NCBI GenBank assembly: GCA_949152475.1
Contig: OX424563.1
Span: 15,225,001-15,289,000, forward strand
DNA from: Terebella lapidaria
Lineage: Eukaryota > Annelida > Polychaeta > Terebellida > Terebellidae
DNA length: 64,000 nt
Direction: 5' to 3'
Below are positions 26,601-38,600 of the stretch, piece after piece. The notes under the pieces were generated by a model. It was not told where the DNA came from and made no database searches. It worked only from the letters and a program-made list of their open reading frames with translations. The position numbers were made by a program, and so were the translations under genes. Numbering within the stretch: position 1 is the stretch's first letter; each line of letters starts with the position of its first letter.

Positions 26601-29600
26601 CACCTGGAGGCTGAGAATGAGCAGCTACGGCGTCGTCTTGACGAAGCCGAGGCCGCTCGGACTCGCCTACTCCAGGGCGTTGATGACCCCGAGTCGTCCG
26701 CCCTGAACCAGGCGGCTCTCCGGCGCGCGGATGCCGCTTTGGAGCTGGCCATCTACCCATACCTAGTCCAGGTGTGGGGAGAACGGACGGCTGGTCCACA
26801 GCGCACCCGCGATACGGTGGAGATGTTCCGCGCCATTGCCGATCTCGGCGCGACCTCTCTACCGGCCTCCGTCGTGATGGCTCCGTCAGGACCCGGATTG
26901 CAGGGCTCACCGCAAAAGCCCATGCAAGCTCCACCGGGCCTGCCTCATCCGCCCGTGCAGCCGGCTTTCACTCTGCCGGCTCCGCTGCTTCAGCGGCGTA
27001 GGGACTCGTCACCGCCGCCAGACCCCAAGACAGGCGGCACGGATGAGGAGCCCATGACGATGGGGGAAGGCTAGGGTGCTAGCCTCGTCGCTGCACTTGT
27101 GCGGCGGCGTGCCGGAGTCGCTTCCGCGGCTCCGCCCTGCCTCAGACCCGTTCTGCGGATCTGAGGAGCCGGCCGGCAGGGCGGTCGGCAACATTTTTAG
27201 AGGTACTATCACTTTTGATCACTCGGTGTGTCGTTTTACAAAATTTCTAAATTTAAAGTCTAACCTTAAAAATATTCCAAAGACTCGGCACACCGTCCTT
27301 TTATAATGGATGACCTTCCAAGGTCATCACACGGTTTTGGACCACCTCGGTCAAAATTTTAGCTTGTTTATGAGGGTTTATTCAAAATTGCAAAGCGCGT
27401 TATAGTTTACTCCGTAAGTCCGGGGGTAGTTCCCCATTCTTCCAAAAGGGACTCTTAAAGTCCTAGTCTTGCGCCGTGACTTCCGGGTGTTGCCATCTTG
27501 CCTTCTTCCGGACCCCGCCATGCGAAGCCTTCGTCGGGTTTTGGCTGTTTTGGGCGCGGGCGGAACATGTTGGGGACCAACATTGTAAGAAGGGGGTAAT
27601 GTGGCGATTTTGCCCTAAGCACGCGGCAGGTGATTGCAAACATAAATGCCATTTATGTGGCCTTTTTGTACTTGGCCTTGTTTTGACATGCTCCGTTCGA
27701 GCGTGCGTTGCCACGGCGACGTATTGTAATTTACGCTCCAGTAAACTATAACAATGGATCGATTAGACCTCGCGTGCGCCCTACAGTTTCTGGTGTATTA
27801 TATATACACTGGAAGCGACTCGTTCGAGGAGATTGTCCAAGATCGAGAGACAGGACGCACACGAGGCTCGCCATGAGCTTTGTGTTCCCTGTTAGCGAGT
27901 AGTGGGCTCCTAGAGCCCTGGGGACGATTTCCGTGGGGAGGCCCGGGCTGGGAGAGACAAGTTGCTGACTCGGGGGCCTTCGGCCCTGTGGATCGCCAGC
28001 TCTCTCCCTTCCCGGGACGTGTGACAGAGGCTCTGGCCAGCATGTCGGGCTGTACGGGGTTCCGTCCCCGAGGCAGACCGCGGCTCGCCAGGCCCCGCCA
28101 GTTAACACCGTAGGGATGAACCAGTTTCTGAACGGTGTCCGTAGGCCTGGGAGTGTCGGGTGGGCTGTTACCTGGTTACCGTTAATGCTGAAGTAGTTAC
28201 CGTGTCCGCCGCGACCTCCGGTGAGCGGCCCTGCCGCAAGGATCCGGAATAGCGGATGCGCGTCCGCAAGGACTCGGATGAGAGAGGACTATCCTCGAGG
28301 ATCACGAAGAGCGGACGGTAGTCAATAACTTTACAATTATGTGGCAATAATATCCGTATATCCACCGGTAGAATAAGAAAGAATTTGAATGAAATTGTAC
28401 ACTGTACAACTACATTTGTTTGTCAGAATAATGGTGAGCAAGTAAATCTCATTTTGTATACGAATACAACGAAATAATTGTAATGTGTTCTCTGTAAATA
28501 TATTTCTACCTAAATATGCACGGATTTCTCTTGCTGTGGTGTTCCTCCACTGTGGGTCAGGTTTGGCCTCGATTTTCTCTGCCGCGTAGCGATTTGTTTC
28601 TGCAGCTATGGTGTCATACGTTTGTGGCAAAAATAACTGATTCAAAAAATCTAGCTCCTGCTTTTCTGCTGCTAAAATGACAGCTGGACCAGTTGGTCTG
28701 GTGAACTGGTTGATCGCGTTGGGGTGGAGATTGGCTCGCCAAATGCGACCTCGGTCTCGTGGAGTGTGGCCCCCCTCGTCATCGCTCGTCCCTACGTCAC
28801 CGGTTTCCCCGCCACTCGATGACAGGTCGCTGGTGTTCACTGAGCTCGGACTCGAAATATCCGATGAATTTCGATCGGAAATACTTCGAATGTCATCATT
28901 GTCGAACCCGAGAAAACTATCTTCACTTTCTGACATTTTGGCACAATATTATCCACAAAAACTAGGCAATAGCAGAAAAAAATCAGCAGCAAACGAGGCG
29001 GGGGTTCGTCTGCATGCCGGTATGTTTTGATCGTAAAACCACGCATATATTTACAAGCAAGATCTTGTTTTAACTACCATATAAGGTAAAACTCATTGAT
29101 TATTCATGAGGTGTGGCCGGAGCAAATCTGTGAAACCTAATCTCATTGGCTATGAAAACATCTTTATTATAAATTCAACCAATGCGACACAATATAACAT
29201 TGAACATGCACCACGCCTTTTGTCGTGATCGGGTGCTGCAAGCTGGGGATTCTATACGTCAAAAGACGTGATCGGTTTCTCGTTGCAAAAATATATCCCA
29301 TCTAAAGGCGTTATCAGTATGGAATGAGTTAAAACCAGTATTTATTACACACTTACCTCTATAATAAACACTCTTGGGTAATCTTACCTGGCTTTCAAAA
29401 AAGAGGGTAATAATGCCATTAAATTTTTTAATGGCAAACTCTCTTAAACTGGTCATTCTATGCCCCTCAGACAGCAGTCATTCATAAAGGTTTCTTGACG
29501 AAACCCGACTGCGGCAGTGGTCTCTGAGAAATGTTTCTTGACGAAACTGTTCCCCCGGAACCGCCATTACTTTGTCCCCCAGAAGTTAGGCTGGGGAGGC

Positions 29601-32600
29601 GGGAGGGAAAATAACCGTGTTTATTATAGAGGTAAGTGTGTAATAAATACTGGTTTTAACAGGTTAAAACTTCCTATTTATGTCCACACTTTGACCTCTA
29701 TAATAAACACTCTTGGGTTATCTCAGAATAACCACAGGAGGAGGACTAACCCAACCCCACAAGGAAACATCATTGAGGCATAGAACGAAGTATTTCTGTG
29801 TTTAGAGAATTTATGGTTCTTTTAATTAGTTGAAAGAAGTTCACACGCGCAAGTATTTACAAGTAAGGTGTTTAACCTTAGGCGAGTAATCAACCCGGAG
29901 GTTTAATAGCGCGTGCGAGTAAATTCAAAAACTACAACAGTAAATTACCTGGGTAAGAGAGTGGAGTCGTCGAGAAGGTTCCCCCGCAGTTGTCTTGCTG
30001 GCGGCGGGAAAACGTAAATTTTCCTCCACCAAAAAAGAGGGACAAATCGACCTTCGAGATGACTTGTCCGACCGTCGAAGTGTGTATGTACAAGTTGCAT
30101 ATCTACAGACCGACCGTACTCTGCGCGGCTACCACGGGTCCTAGGTAGTAGCTGTCCTCATCCTGCCACGTCAGTTCCCTGCAGTAGAAGGAAACAAAGG
30201 TATTGTTAGAGGCCCACGAACAGGCCTGCATGACATCAGACAATGCAACATTATTCATGAAAGTGAGTGATGACGCTAAAGCCTGCACATCATGCGCTTT
30301 CACACGGAAGGAGCCCGACGTTTGCGTTTGAGATTTCTCGTAGCAGAAAAGAACACACTTTTTGACCCAGGAAGAGATCGTTGCCGCCCGAATATCTTTC
30401 TGGAAATTCTTTTTAAAGGCAACAAACAAGAGACGTTTCCCCACATGAAGCTCCTTCGTGCGGCGCACGTAGATGCGAAGGGCTCTAATGGGACACAATT
30501 TCGCGTCTTCCTCCAAGCCCGGCCCCAACGAAGAGGTAAGGGACGGGATACTAAAGGACATAGACGGGGTCTGAGCTAACTGAGTCTTAGCCAAAAAGGA
30601 AGGGATGACCCGAAGCCTAACGGCAGAGCCATCCTCCTTCCATTGCACTTTGGAAAAGTCGAGAGCATGAAGCTCACTTCGTCTCTTCCCAGAAGCGAGG
30701 GCCAAGAGGAAGACAGTCTTTAACGTTAAGAACTTCAAAGACGCTCGCTCCAACGGCTCAAAGGGTTCGGAGAGTAGGCAATTTAGAACGAGCGATAGAT
30801 CCCAAGACAGAACGGGATTCCTCGTTTTAGGTCTCTCAATAGCAAAGCTATTCAATAACGCAGAAAGACTCGGATCCTGGCCAAAATCCACCCCAGATTT
30901 AGGCTTAATGGTTTTAGCTATGGCAGTCCTATAACCTGCGAGAGTCGAAGGAGCCAAGCCCTCATTGAACTTCTCGAGCAGGAACTCGGAGATCAAAGGG
31001 GCAGTGACCCTGAACGGACTAATCTTCTGGCCACGACACCAAGCTCAGAATCTAGTCCATTTGGATTCATACACTGCCAAAGAAGATCGTCGATTTGTTC
31101 GGGCGATCCTCGCTGACACCTCCCTAGAAAAGCCCTTCTTTCGGAAACATCGCTCGACAAGAGCCACGCGTGAAGCCTCAGCGTGGCTGGAGCTTGATGA
31201 AAGACGTCGGACCGGGGCTGCTTGAGCAGATCGTGACGGTCCGGCAATGGCACCGGGCTGTCCGCCAACAGATCCAGAAGGTCCGGAAACCAAGGCTTCT
31301 GAGGGAGCAACGGAGCAATGAGAACCATCCTGGCTTGATGTGACTTGAATTTGGCCAGAACCTTCTCCATCAGCACCGCCGGAGGAAAGGCATACAGGAA
31401 CATCTCCCCCCAGTCCGCCGACAAAGCATCGACCTCCAAGGCCTGCTCATCCGGGATCGGGGAGATGAACAAGGGCAGCATGGCGTTCCATCTCGTGGCA
31501 AATCGATCGATCATGGGCCTGCCCCAATGGTCGCAGATTGCACGAAAAACCACTGGGGACAGAGACCACTCCGTGGGCTGAATCTGGCCCCGGCGCGACA
31601 ACCGATCGGCTAGCACATTCATGTGCCCCGGAATATGATGCGCCCGGAGAAGGATCTGACGCTCGTGACACCAGAGCAACAGATCCACGGTCAACTGGCA
31701 AAGAGTAACGGACTTCGTACCCCCCCTGCTTGTTGACATACGCCACAACTGTGGAATTGTCCGACGCCAACAACACTACGTGCCCGCAAAAGTGGGGTTC
31801 CCAGTGCTGTAAGGCGAGGAAGACAGCCCTCATCTCCAAAACATTGATATGGTCGTCCCGCTGAGACGGAGACCACAGACCCAAGACCTCGTTCAAATCC
31901 CAATGGGCTCCCCAACCCTCCAAACTGGCGTCCGTAAACAGATGCCTGGAGGGAGGCGGCTGCCGGAAAGGAGACCCGCGGTAGAAATTGACCAGGTCCA
32001 ACCACCAGCGCAAGTCCCGAACCACCTGGTCAGACACCGGCAAAATAAGTGCCATGTCCCCAGTTGCTTGCGACCAATTGGCATGCAGCTGATGCTGAAG
32101 GGAGCGCATGTGTAGCTGACCCATTGGGACCATCTTTTCCATGGAGGCCAACGAACCGATGAGAGACTGCCACCTGGAGGCTGGCTGCGGAACGTGGTCC
32201 AGGAACCCTCAGGATTGCTCGGATAACTTTAAGTGACGCTCCTCGGTTGGGATAACAGATCCGGAGGTAGTCCGAAATCGATAGCCCAGAAAGACGAAGT
32301 CTTGCCGAGGAGATAAATCTGACTTTTTTGGGTTGACCTTGAAACCCATGGACTGGCACAGATCCACCACCCACTGAGCTTGCCGAACCAGAGTCCGTGA
32401 ACACTGGTGATGGATCAGCCAATCGTCTAGGTATTGAAACAGGACGATGCCATTGCGATGGGCCAGGACCTGTAGTTCCCTGACATACATGGTGAAGATC
32501 TACGGGGCGGTTGACAGGCCGAAAGGCAAAGCGCGAAACTGCCAAACCTGACCCCGAAAGAAGAACCTGAGATACTTCTGGATTGATCGTCTCATGGGCA

Positions 32601-35600
32601 CGTGGAAGTACGCATCCTTCAGATCGATGGTAACTACCCACGCATTGAGAGGCATGGCGGCCCTCACCACTTCGGGGGGCTCCATGATGAAGGTCGAAAT
32701 GTGAAGAAAGCGATTGAGAGCCGACAAATCGATTACCGGTCTCCAACCTCCCGACGCTTTGGGGACGACGAAAAGAATACTGTAAAAACCGGGGGAATGA
32801 TCCGAAACCAGTTCTACCGCTCGTTTTTCGATCATGGCCGAAATTTCGTCCACTAACGCCTGACGCCTCTCTGCATCGTGCGGAAGGGAGAAAACCCTTG
32901 GAGCGAGCGTCAACGGTGGAAACTTCACAAACTTGAGTCCGAACCCCCGATGCAGAGTCGAGACAATCCAGGGACTGGCTCCGAGCTCCTGCCAACGAGG
33001 CCAGAAACCATTTAGTCGCGCGCCGACAGGTTCGTCTGCAGTTATAATACTGACGGAGCCTAGCTGACCTGGACACTCGACCCCCCGTTGAGGGGCCGGA
33101 AGAGAAAGCGAGGAACATACCTGATTTCTTCGCCCCTGCGGACTTGGATGGGCTCGACGACTTGCCGCGGCCACGGCCTCCTCGTCCCGAGTGCCTTCCT
33201 CGCTGGGAGCCGGCAGGGGCCTTCCGAAAGGGCAAGTCAAGGGCCTTGCCCCTCCCTCTACCGGACGCAGCCGCCCCCGACTGCTGAGACTGCTGGGGCT
33301 GCGAGCGCTTCCGCTGTTGTTGATGGGCCAGCATCTTCGTCCAGTGCTCCAGAGCCTGGGACTGGGCCACAGATGCATCAGAGGTAGCCTTGGCCCTCTC
33401 GCGCTCCTCCTGGCGTGACCTTAGGGCCTCGAGTTCCTCATGGACACCCTCCGGGAAGAGAAAAGGCGAAGCCGAACTCTCCTCGGGCAGAACCGGGTGA
33501 AGTCTCAAACGGGAGGCCAACTGCTCCGAGACCTTGAACGGGAGCTTAGTCAAAACGGCGTCCCGTCTCCACAGCTCGGAGTTCCACCACAGGTGCGAGT
33601 CCACAGCCACCTTGTCCGCAACGGCCTTCCCGACAGACTGTACCAAGCCTATGGTCCTGTGCAGAGCCTGAGCCAGATCCGCCCGATCGAGATGCTCATT
33701 GTTCAGGACCTGTTCACGACACGCCACTAACGACCTGGAGATTGCCAGAGTCAGCCAATCCATGGCAGAATCCACGGCGACGCCCAAACGCACAGCATAC
33801 TGCAGGTCCGCAATCTGCGACCAGGGCAAAGTCACTGACTTCGGGGCCGAGAGGATATCCTGCTCCTGCAACTTGGCCAGTTCCAACTCCAAGACGGAGG
33901 AGGAGTAGAAGTCCTGGACCTTAGGACGCGGAAAGTAAGACCCCACAGGGAAACGACCACGCTTGGCGCACTCGGCCGGTTTCCCAGAAAGAGTGTTCCT
34001 AACCCCCGGAGCCAAAGGAAAGCGCAGCGCATCCCGGGGTACACAAGGCTGTTGAAGCTCCCGCTCCATGAACGACCGTGCCCTCTTCGCTGGCGGAGGT
34101 GAAGTAGAAGCCTGCTCCTGAGGCCAGTCATCACCCGCAAGGTGCCTGACAAAGTCCAACTTCTCCGGCCACGTGCGCTTAAATGGATTGTTGGACTTGT
34201 CATCTTCTGCCACCGACGAGACGTCATCATCCCTAGGCCTCTTAGGCACGACCAGACCCGAAGAGCCAGGGGCGGGATCCGACAGTGGAACAATCCCGTC
34301 CTGCTCTGCTACGAAAGGCAAGTCCTCTGAGGCAGAGGCAGACGGCGCAGGTGAAGGCTGCGGCGGCTGAGACACGGGGAGACGCTGGACAGCCGGGACC
34401 TTGGGGCCTTGCTGAGCGAAGAGCGCTTCCAGCCTACCCAAAAAATCCTGGCGCATCAGGTTCATCACCGCCCTAAACTCATCCTTTGACAGGTAACTGT
34501 CCAAGATGGGCCTTGGAGAGTCCTCCGCAACCGAATGGTAAACGGTGGACGCCACCGACGCCCTAGAGCTCGGTGTCTTAGCGGCCGCCGGCACCGAGGA
34601 CAAACTCTGGGTAGGAACTGAGGCAGAAGAAGTCTGGGCAGGAGCCGAGGAGGACGAAGTCTGGGCAGGAGCCGAGGAGGACGCCAACGGAAGGACGCGG
34701 TTGGGAGAAACAGACACCCCGCCTTGCTCGAAATCCTCCGCCACCTGCGGAAAAAAAGAAGGGGTAAGCACAAAGGAAACTGATCTCTTGGACGAAAAAG
34801 AAGACGCAGTACCCCGAGCTTTAAACCCAAGCCGGATGGCCGGCTGTTTAACAATCACCCTAGGGGACAGTGGGTAGCGACCAACACTGACTCCCGGCTG
34901 AGCGAACCCAAAGGGCTGAGGGGCGCGGCGTACGGAAACTGGCACCTGGGCCCTGGAAGCCCCACAAGGGCTCCCGGGAACCGGGAACCGTGAGCCGGTT
35001 CCCGGGAACCCACACATGGTTCCCAGGAAAAGCAGGGCGACCTGGGCCTATAGTACAGGCTACAGGGACCGAGCCCCGTGGCCCGTAATCCGACCCCGGA
35101 GCCCTGGAAGCCGAAGCGACCAAGGACGAAGACTGAAAACCAGAGCCACCACCCCAGGCAGTTCCACGGGCCCCGGAAACCGCATTAACCGGTACACCGC
35201 CAACATGCCGTTCACAAATCGAGACGCCAGAGTTGATCTGCCGGTTATTGGCCCCCGGAGACAACAACTGGACGGAGCCCAGAGGAACAGGGTGAGAGTT
35301 AAACACCGTGCCCATAGGCCTGGGTGAAAAACTCGACGTACATGTACTACAAGAGTAGTAACGGTTCCCGGGAACCGACGCATCGCCTCCAAGGGAAGCT
35401 GGAAGACAAAGACAAATCATTACTTACAGCAGTAATAAAACGAAGCAAACGAAGATCCTGATCTTCTCGCTTCTGTACCGCCTGCTTGTACCTCGACTTC
35501 GAACTAGAACTAGCAGAAGGGGTAGGGGGAGCAGGGGGGGGGGGGGCTTTGCCATACGTTCCCGCTGAACCTGACGAAGTCCGTTCAAGTAGTCTGACCA

Positions 35601-38600
35601 ATCTTCGACAGACCATGAGGCGCACATTCCACAGCAAGCTGTAGGCCAACAAAGCTCCCGGCACAACCAACAGTTGTGATGTAGCTCCCATCTAGGCAAA
35701 AATTGCTTACAACCCGCGCACTTCATCTGTAAATACAACATGCAATACAGACGAAGAAATGGGCGATAATAGGGGAAAGTACAGTAACCGTGGAGGTTTT
35801 ACCAATTCCCCCAAGAAAAACTCTACAAAACTAGTCTAAACTACTGTAGCAGCACACAGTACGCTAAAGTAGACTAATAAACTCGAAGAAAATCCAAAGG
35901 AATCCGTGGAGAAGAGAAGAAACTCCAAATTGAAAGCCTGAAGTAAGATCATCTGTCTGCTGTCAAAAACAGGGACAAAGGTAATGGCGGTTCCGAGGGA
36001 ACAGTTTCGTCAAGAAACATTTCTCAGAGACCACTGCCGCAGTCGGGTTTCGTCAAGAAACCTTTATGAATGACTGCTGTCTGAGGGGCATAGAACGACC
36101 AGTTTAAGAGAGTTTGCCATTAAAAATTTAATGGCATTATTACCCTCTTTTTTGAAAGCCAGGTAAGATTACCCAAGAGTGTTTATTATAGAGGTCAAAG
36201 TGTGGACATAAATAAAAGTATACGCTTGAAACTTACCAACAGTTTTGCATTCTTTCTCGAGCCTCTTGCCTCCTTTCTTCATGATGGCAGCTGATACAGC
36301 ACCTGAAGAAATCCATGTGTCAAATTCCGAATGGACATTAGTATCTTTACCAGAGGCACAACTGCACTAAAGCTGATGGATTTTCAATAACAAAAGTCAA
36401 CAGCACTAGATTACTATCAATGATTTGTTGTAGAGCTATTATAATAGTATGTTCATATATCAAAACATATCCACACTATCCTTCAAACTGTTTTTTATTC
36501 AATGATAGTATGATATGATATCTGCCGAGCCGCTGGTCAGATCAGCTAGGTCAGCTCGGCAGAGACCCTGGGTCAAAAACATAATCCAAGGTTTTCTTCT
36601 ATAAATAAAACAGTCCTGAAGCGGCAGCCGACAAATCATAGAAAACCGAATCCCTTAGAATGACTCTTTATCCAATAGTCTGATAACCTCAAAACATGAA
36701 CATAGAACACATCAGATTACGTTACCAATTGTTTTGCACATGATACACACCCTGGGTGCCCAAATAGCTGTCAGTGCTGTTGACGATGGCTTCCGTGGTC
36801 TCCTCAGTGATGTCGCCTTCCTTGACGATGACGGCGAGTTGTCCGAGCTGTAGAGTCAGCTGCTTGTCATCTTTTCCCCCTGATCCCATGGGCCTAGAGG
36901 GCCCCGTTCCTTCAAGGATGAATTTGGTGGAATATGTTTTTCAAATAAATTTTGTTTGATCCGACACTCGCTCTACCAGTATGAAGTTCTATTCTGTAAT
37001 GAGTCTAATGACTGCCAATTACATGTATATGTATGTACCAATGAAACTAATTATTAGAGGATACAATCATATACATGCATTACAACTACAAATAGTTTTA
37101 AAGTTGGAATCCATTTTAAAATCAGCCAAATTTAGCATTCTTGTTTGTCATGCAAACTTGAAAGTACATCTCGAGGCAGTCGGGAATATATAGGAAATAT
37201 ACACAGTTCGACAACAGATACTCAGAAAAGTGCTGATAATCATGATAATCGTGGATGAAAACAGTGGATAAAGAATTATCGGCCTGCCGACATTGCCGGT
37301 TGCCACAGTATCTAGACAAATACCAATGACTTCATGAGACTGTGTGTAGAAAGGTTGACCGCTTTGAGGAAAAAATTGATGCAAGATTGACTGGCCTGAA
37401 TTTGAATCTTGATTTAACAACTCAATTTAGGCACGTAATACACATTTCCAGACCCAAATTTGTCAATTTCTCATTCTATGGACAAAATGAAGTTACCGCA
37501 GAATGAATAAACTTTGTTAATTCTAAAAGTGGTTATAACTTTATTATGGATACTAGTATGTAAATGCTTCCACATTACTACTTGCAGAACAGTTGACAAA
37601 GTATGTATACTAGACTCAAACACACCTCTCTGCCTGTTTCCATATTTCGGTTGGTGCCGCGGTTCTTTTGGCTTGAGTTTGCGTTCCTTGGGTCTCGCAG
37701 AAGGCTCCGACACTGACAACAGTTTTTGTACGTGGTCCTCGAAGGCCTGCCATAAATACATCAAACAACTATTAATATTGTCAACAACGTTAATACAACT
37801 GCATTGAACAGATCAGGAATAGAGAAAACATTGGGAACAATTTATTCAGCACCTTGACAGTGGGAACATCTTTATCATAGAGAATGATGCGGACGTCAGT
37901 CACACAGGAGTTCGGATGTCTTTGGCTGAATGCCAAGATCTCCTCAAGCATGTACTGGCTGACAAGTTGCCGTGGAAACCCAAGATTGCCTGTACCAATT
38001 GCTGGCAGAGCAACAGAGCTGAACATATCAATGTCAGCTGCTTCCAGACAGTTTGTGATAAACGACTTCAGGATCTGGAATAGTGTTCACGTACTTGAGC
38101 CTCGAGTTAACATGGTTCAAGTAACTGGTTTTTTTATATTATGTAATTATGGATATTCATGATCTGCATGAATATCCATAAGCATGATAAGCAACATGGG
38201 CAGTGCTTGGGCACCCCAAATAATTTAACAAATGATCAATGAAGCACCCTCGGGATCAGCCATTGATACATACCTTTGCACTTGGACCCTGACCCTGGTC
38301 CCAGTTGGTACACGCTCCGTGGTAGACAGATTTCACGTTTTTCATCTTGCCAGATGATGTCCTAATAACCTCTCCATACTGGACACCACGAGGTGCAAAC
38401 TCCGCACACTCATTCTGGATTTGCTGACCAGCAGCTTTCAGAATCGCTGTCGAGACTGCACCTTGACTCAAGTCCAGTTGCGTGTTAGATGTGTTCACAA
38501 TTACATCAACCTGAACCACAATAAAGTGAAGAAACAGTTCTGAACTGTATCAGTGGGTACCAGTAGTAACGATTCTGCAGTCAAATTTTAATGAACAAGC

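Larger units (their letters stand above)
13802..28335 (+). mobile_element. Gypsy-type LTR retrotransposon, 14.5 kb, with extra 3' reading frames
   Basis: The ends are direct LTRs of 680 and 736 bp that begin TGTGGCGA and end TTACA, flanked by ATTA on both sides (13,798-13,801 and 28,336-28,339). Parts in order: primer-site-like TGGTGCCGTGACC from 14,483; gag-like region 14,593-16,806; protease, reverse transcriptase, RNase H and integrase zinc-finger signatures between about 17,000 and 20,000; about 1.7 kb non-coding; two further long frames 22,002-25,475; a tandem duplication of the last; a purine tract AAGAAGGGGG at 27,587 before the 3' LTR. It is far more GC-rich than its surroundings. The LTRs differ at about three positions in 675 aligned bp, so the insertion is young. 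The pol part looks broken at roughly two or three places. It is antisense to the piggyBac gene and to the host gene. Confidence 0.92.
11694..29328 (-). mobile_element. piggyBac DNA transposon, apparently intact, with an LTR element in its intron
   Basis: Terminal inverted repeats CTCATTCCATACTG (11,694-11,707) and CAGTATGGAATGAG (29,315-29,328) are perfect over 14 bp and flanked by the target duplication TTAA at 11,690-11,693 and 29,329-29,332. The transposase is on the minus strand in two exons. A 14.5-kb LTR element occupies its intron; without it the piggyBac is about 3.1 kb. It sits inside an older inverted-arm element, in an intron of the PARP14-like gene. Perfect ends and an open transposase suggest recent activity. 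Confidence 0.93.
11671..29678. repeat. Inverted-arm element split by a piggyBac insertion
   Basis: The left arm is 11,671-11,693 plus 29,333-29,371; the right arm is 29,617-29,678. Joined through the TTAA target, the left arm is 62 bp and is an exact inverted copy of the right arm. Without the piggyBac the element would be about 369 bp. The core 29,372-29,580 matches, inverted, about 35,970-36,190 of the neighbouring DIRS-type element with few differences, so it looks like a small non-autonomous relative of that family. The right arm abuts the DIRS-type copy at 29,676. Confidence 0.75.

Noticed and set aside
37148-37420. 90-codon frame in an intron with a hydrophobic stretch
   Set aside because: It is inside a dispersed repeat whose other copy does not keep the frame.
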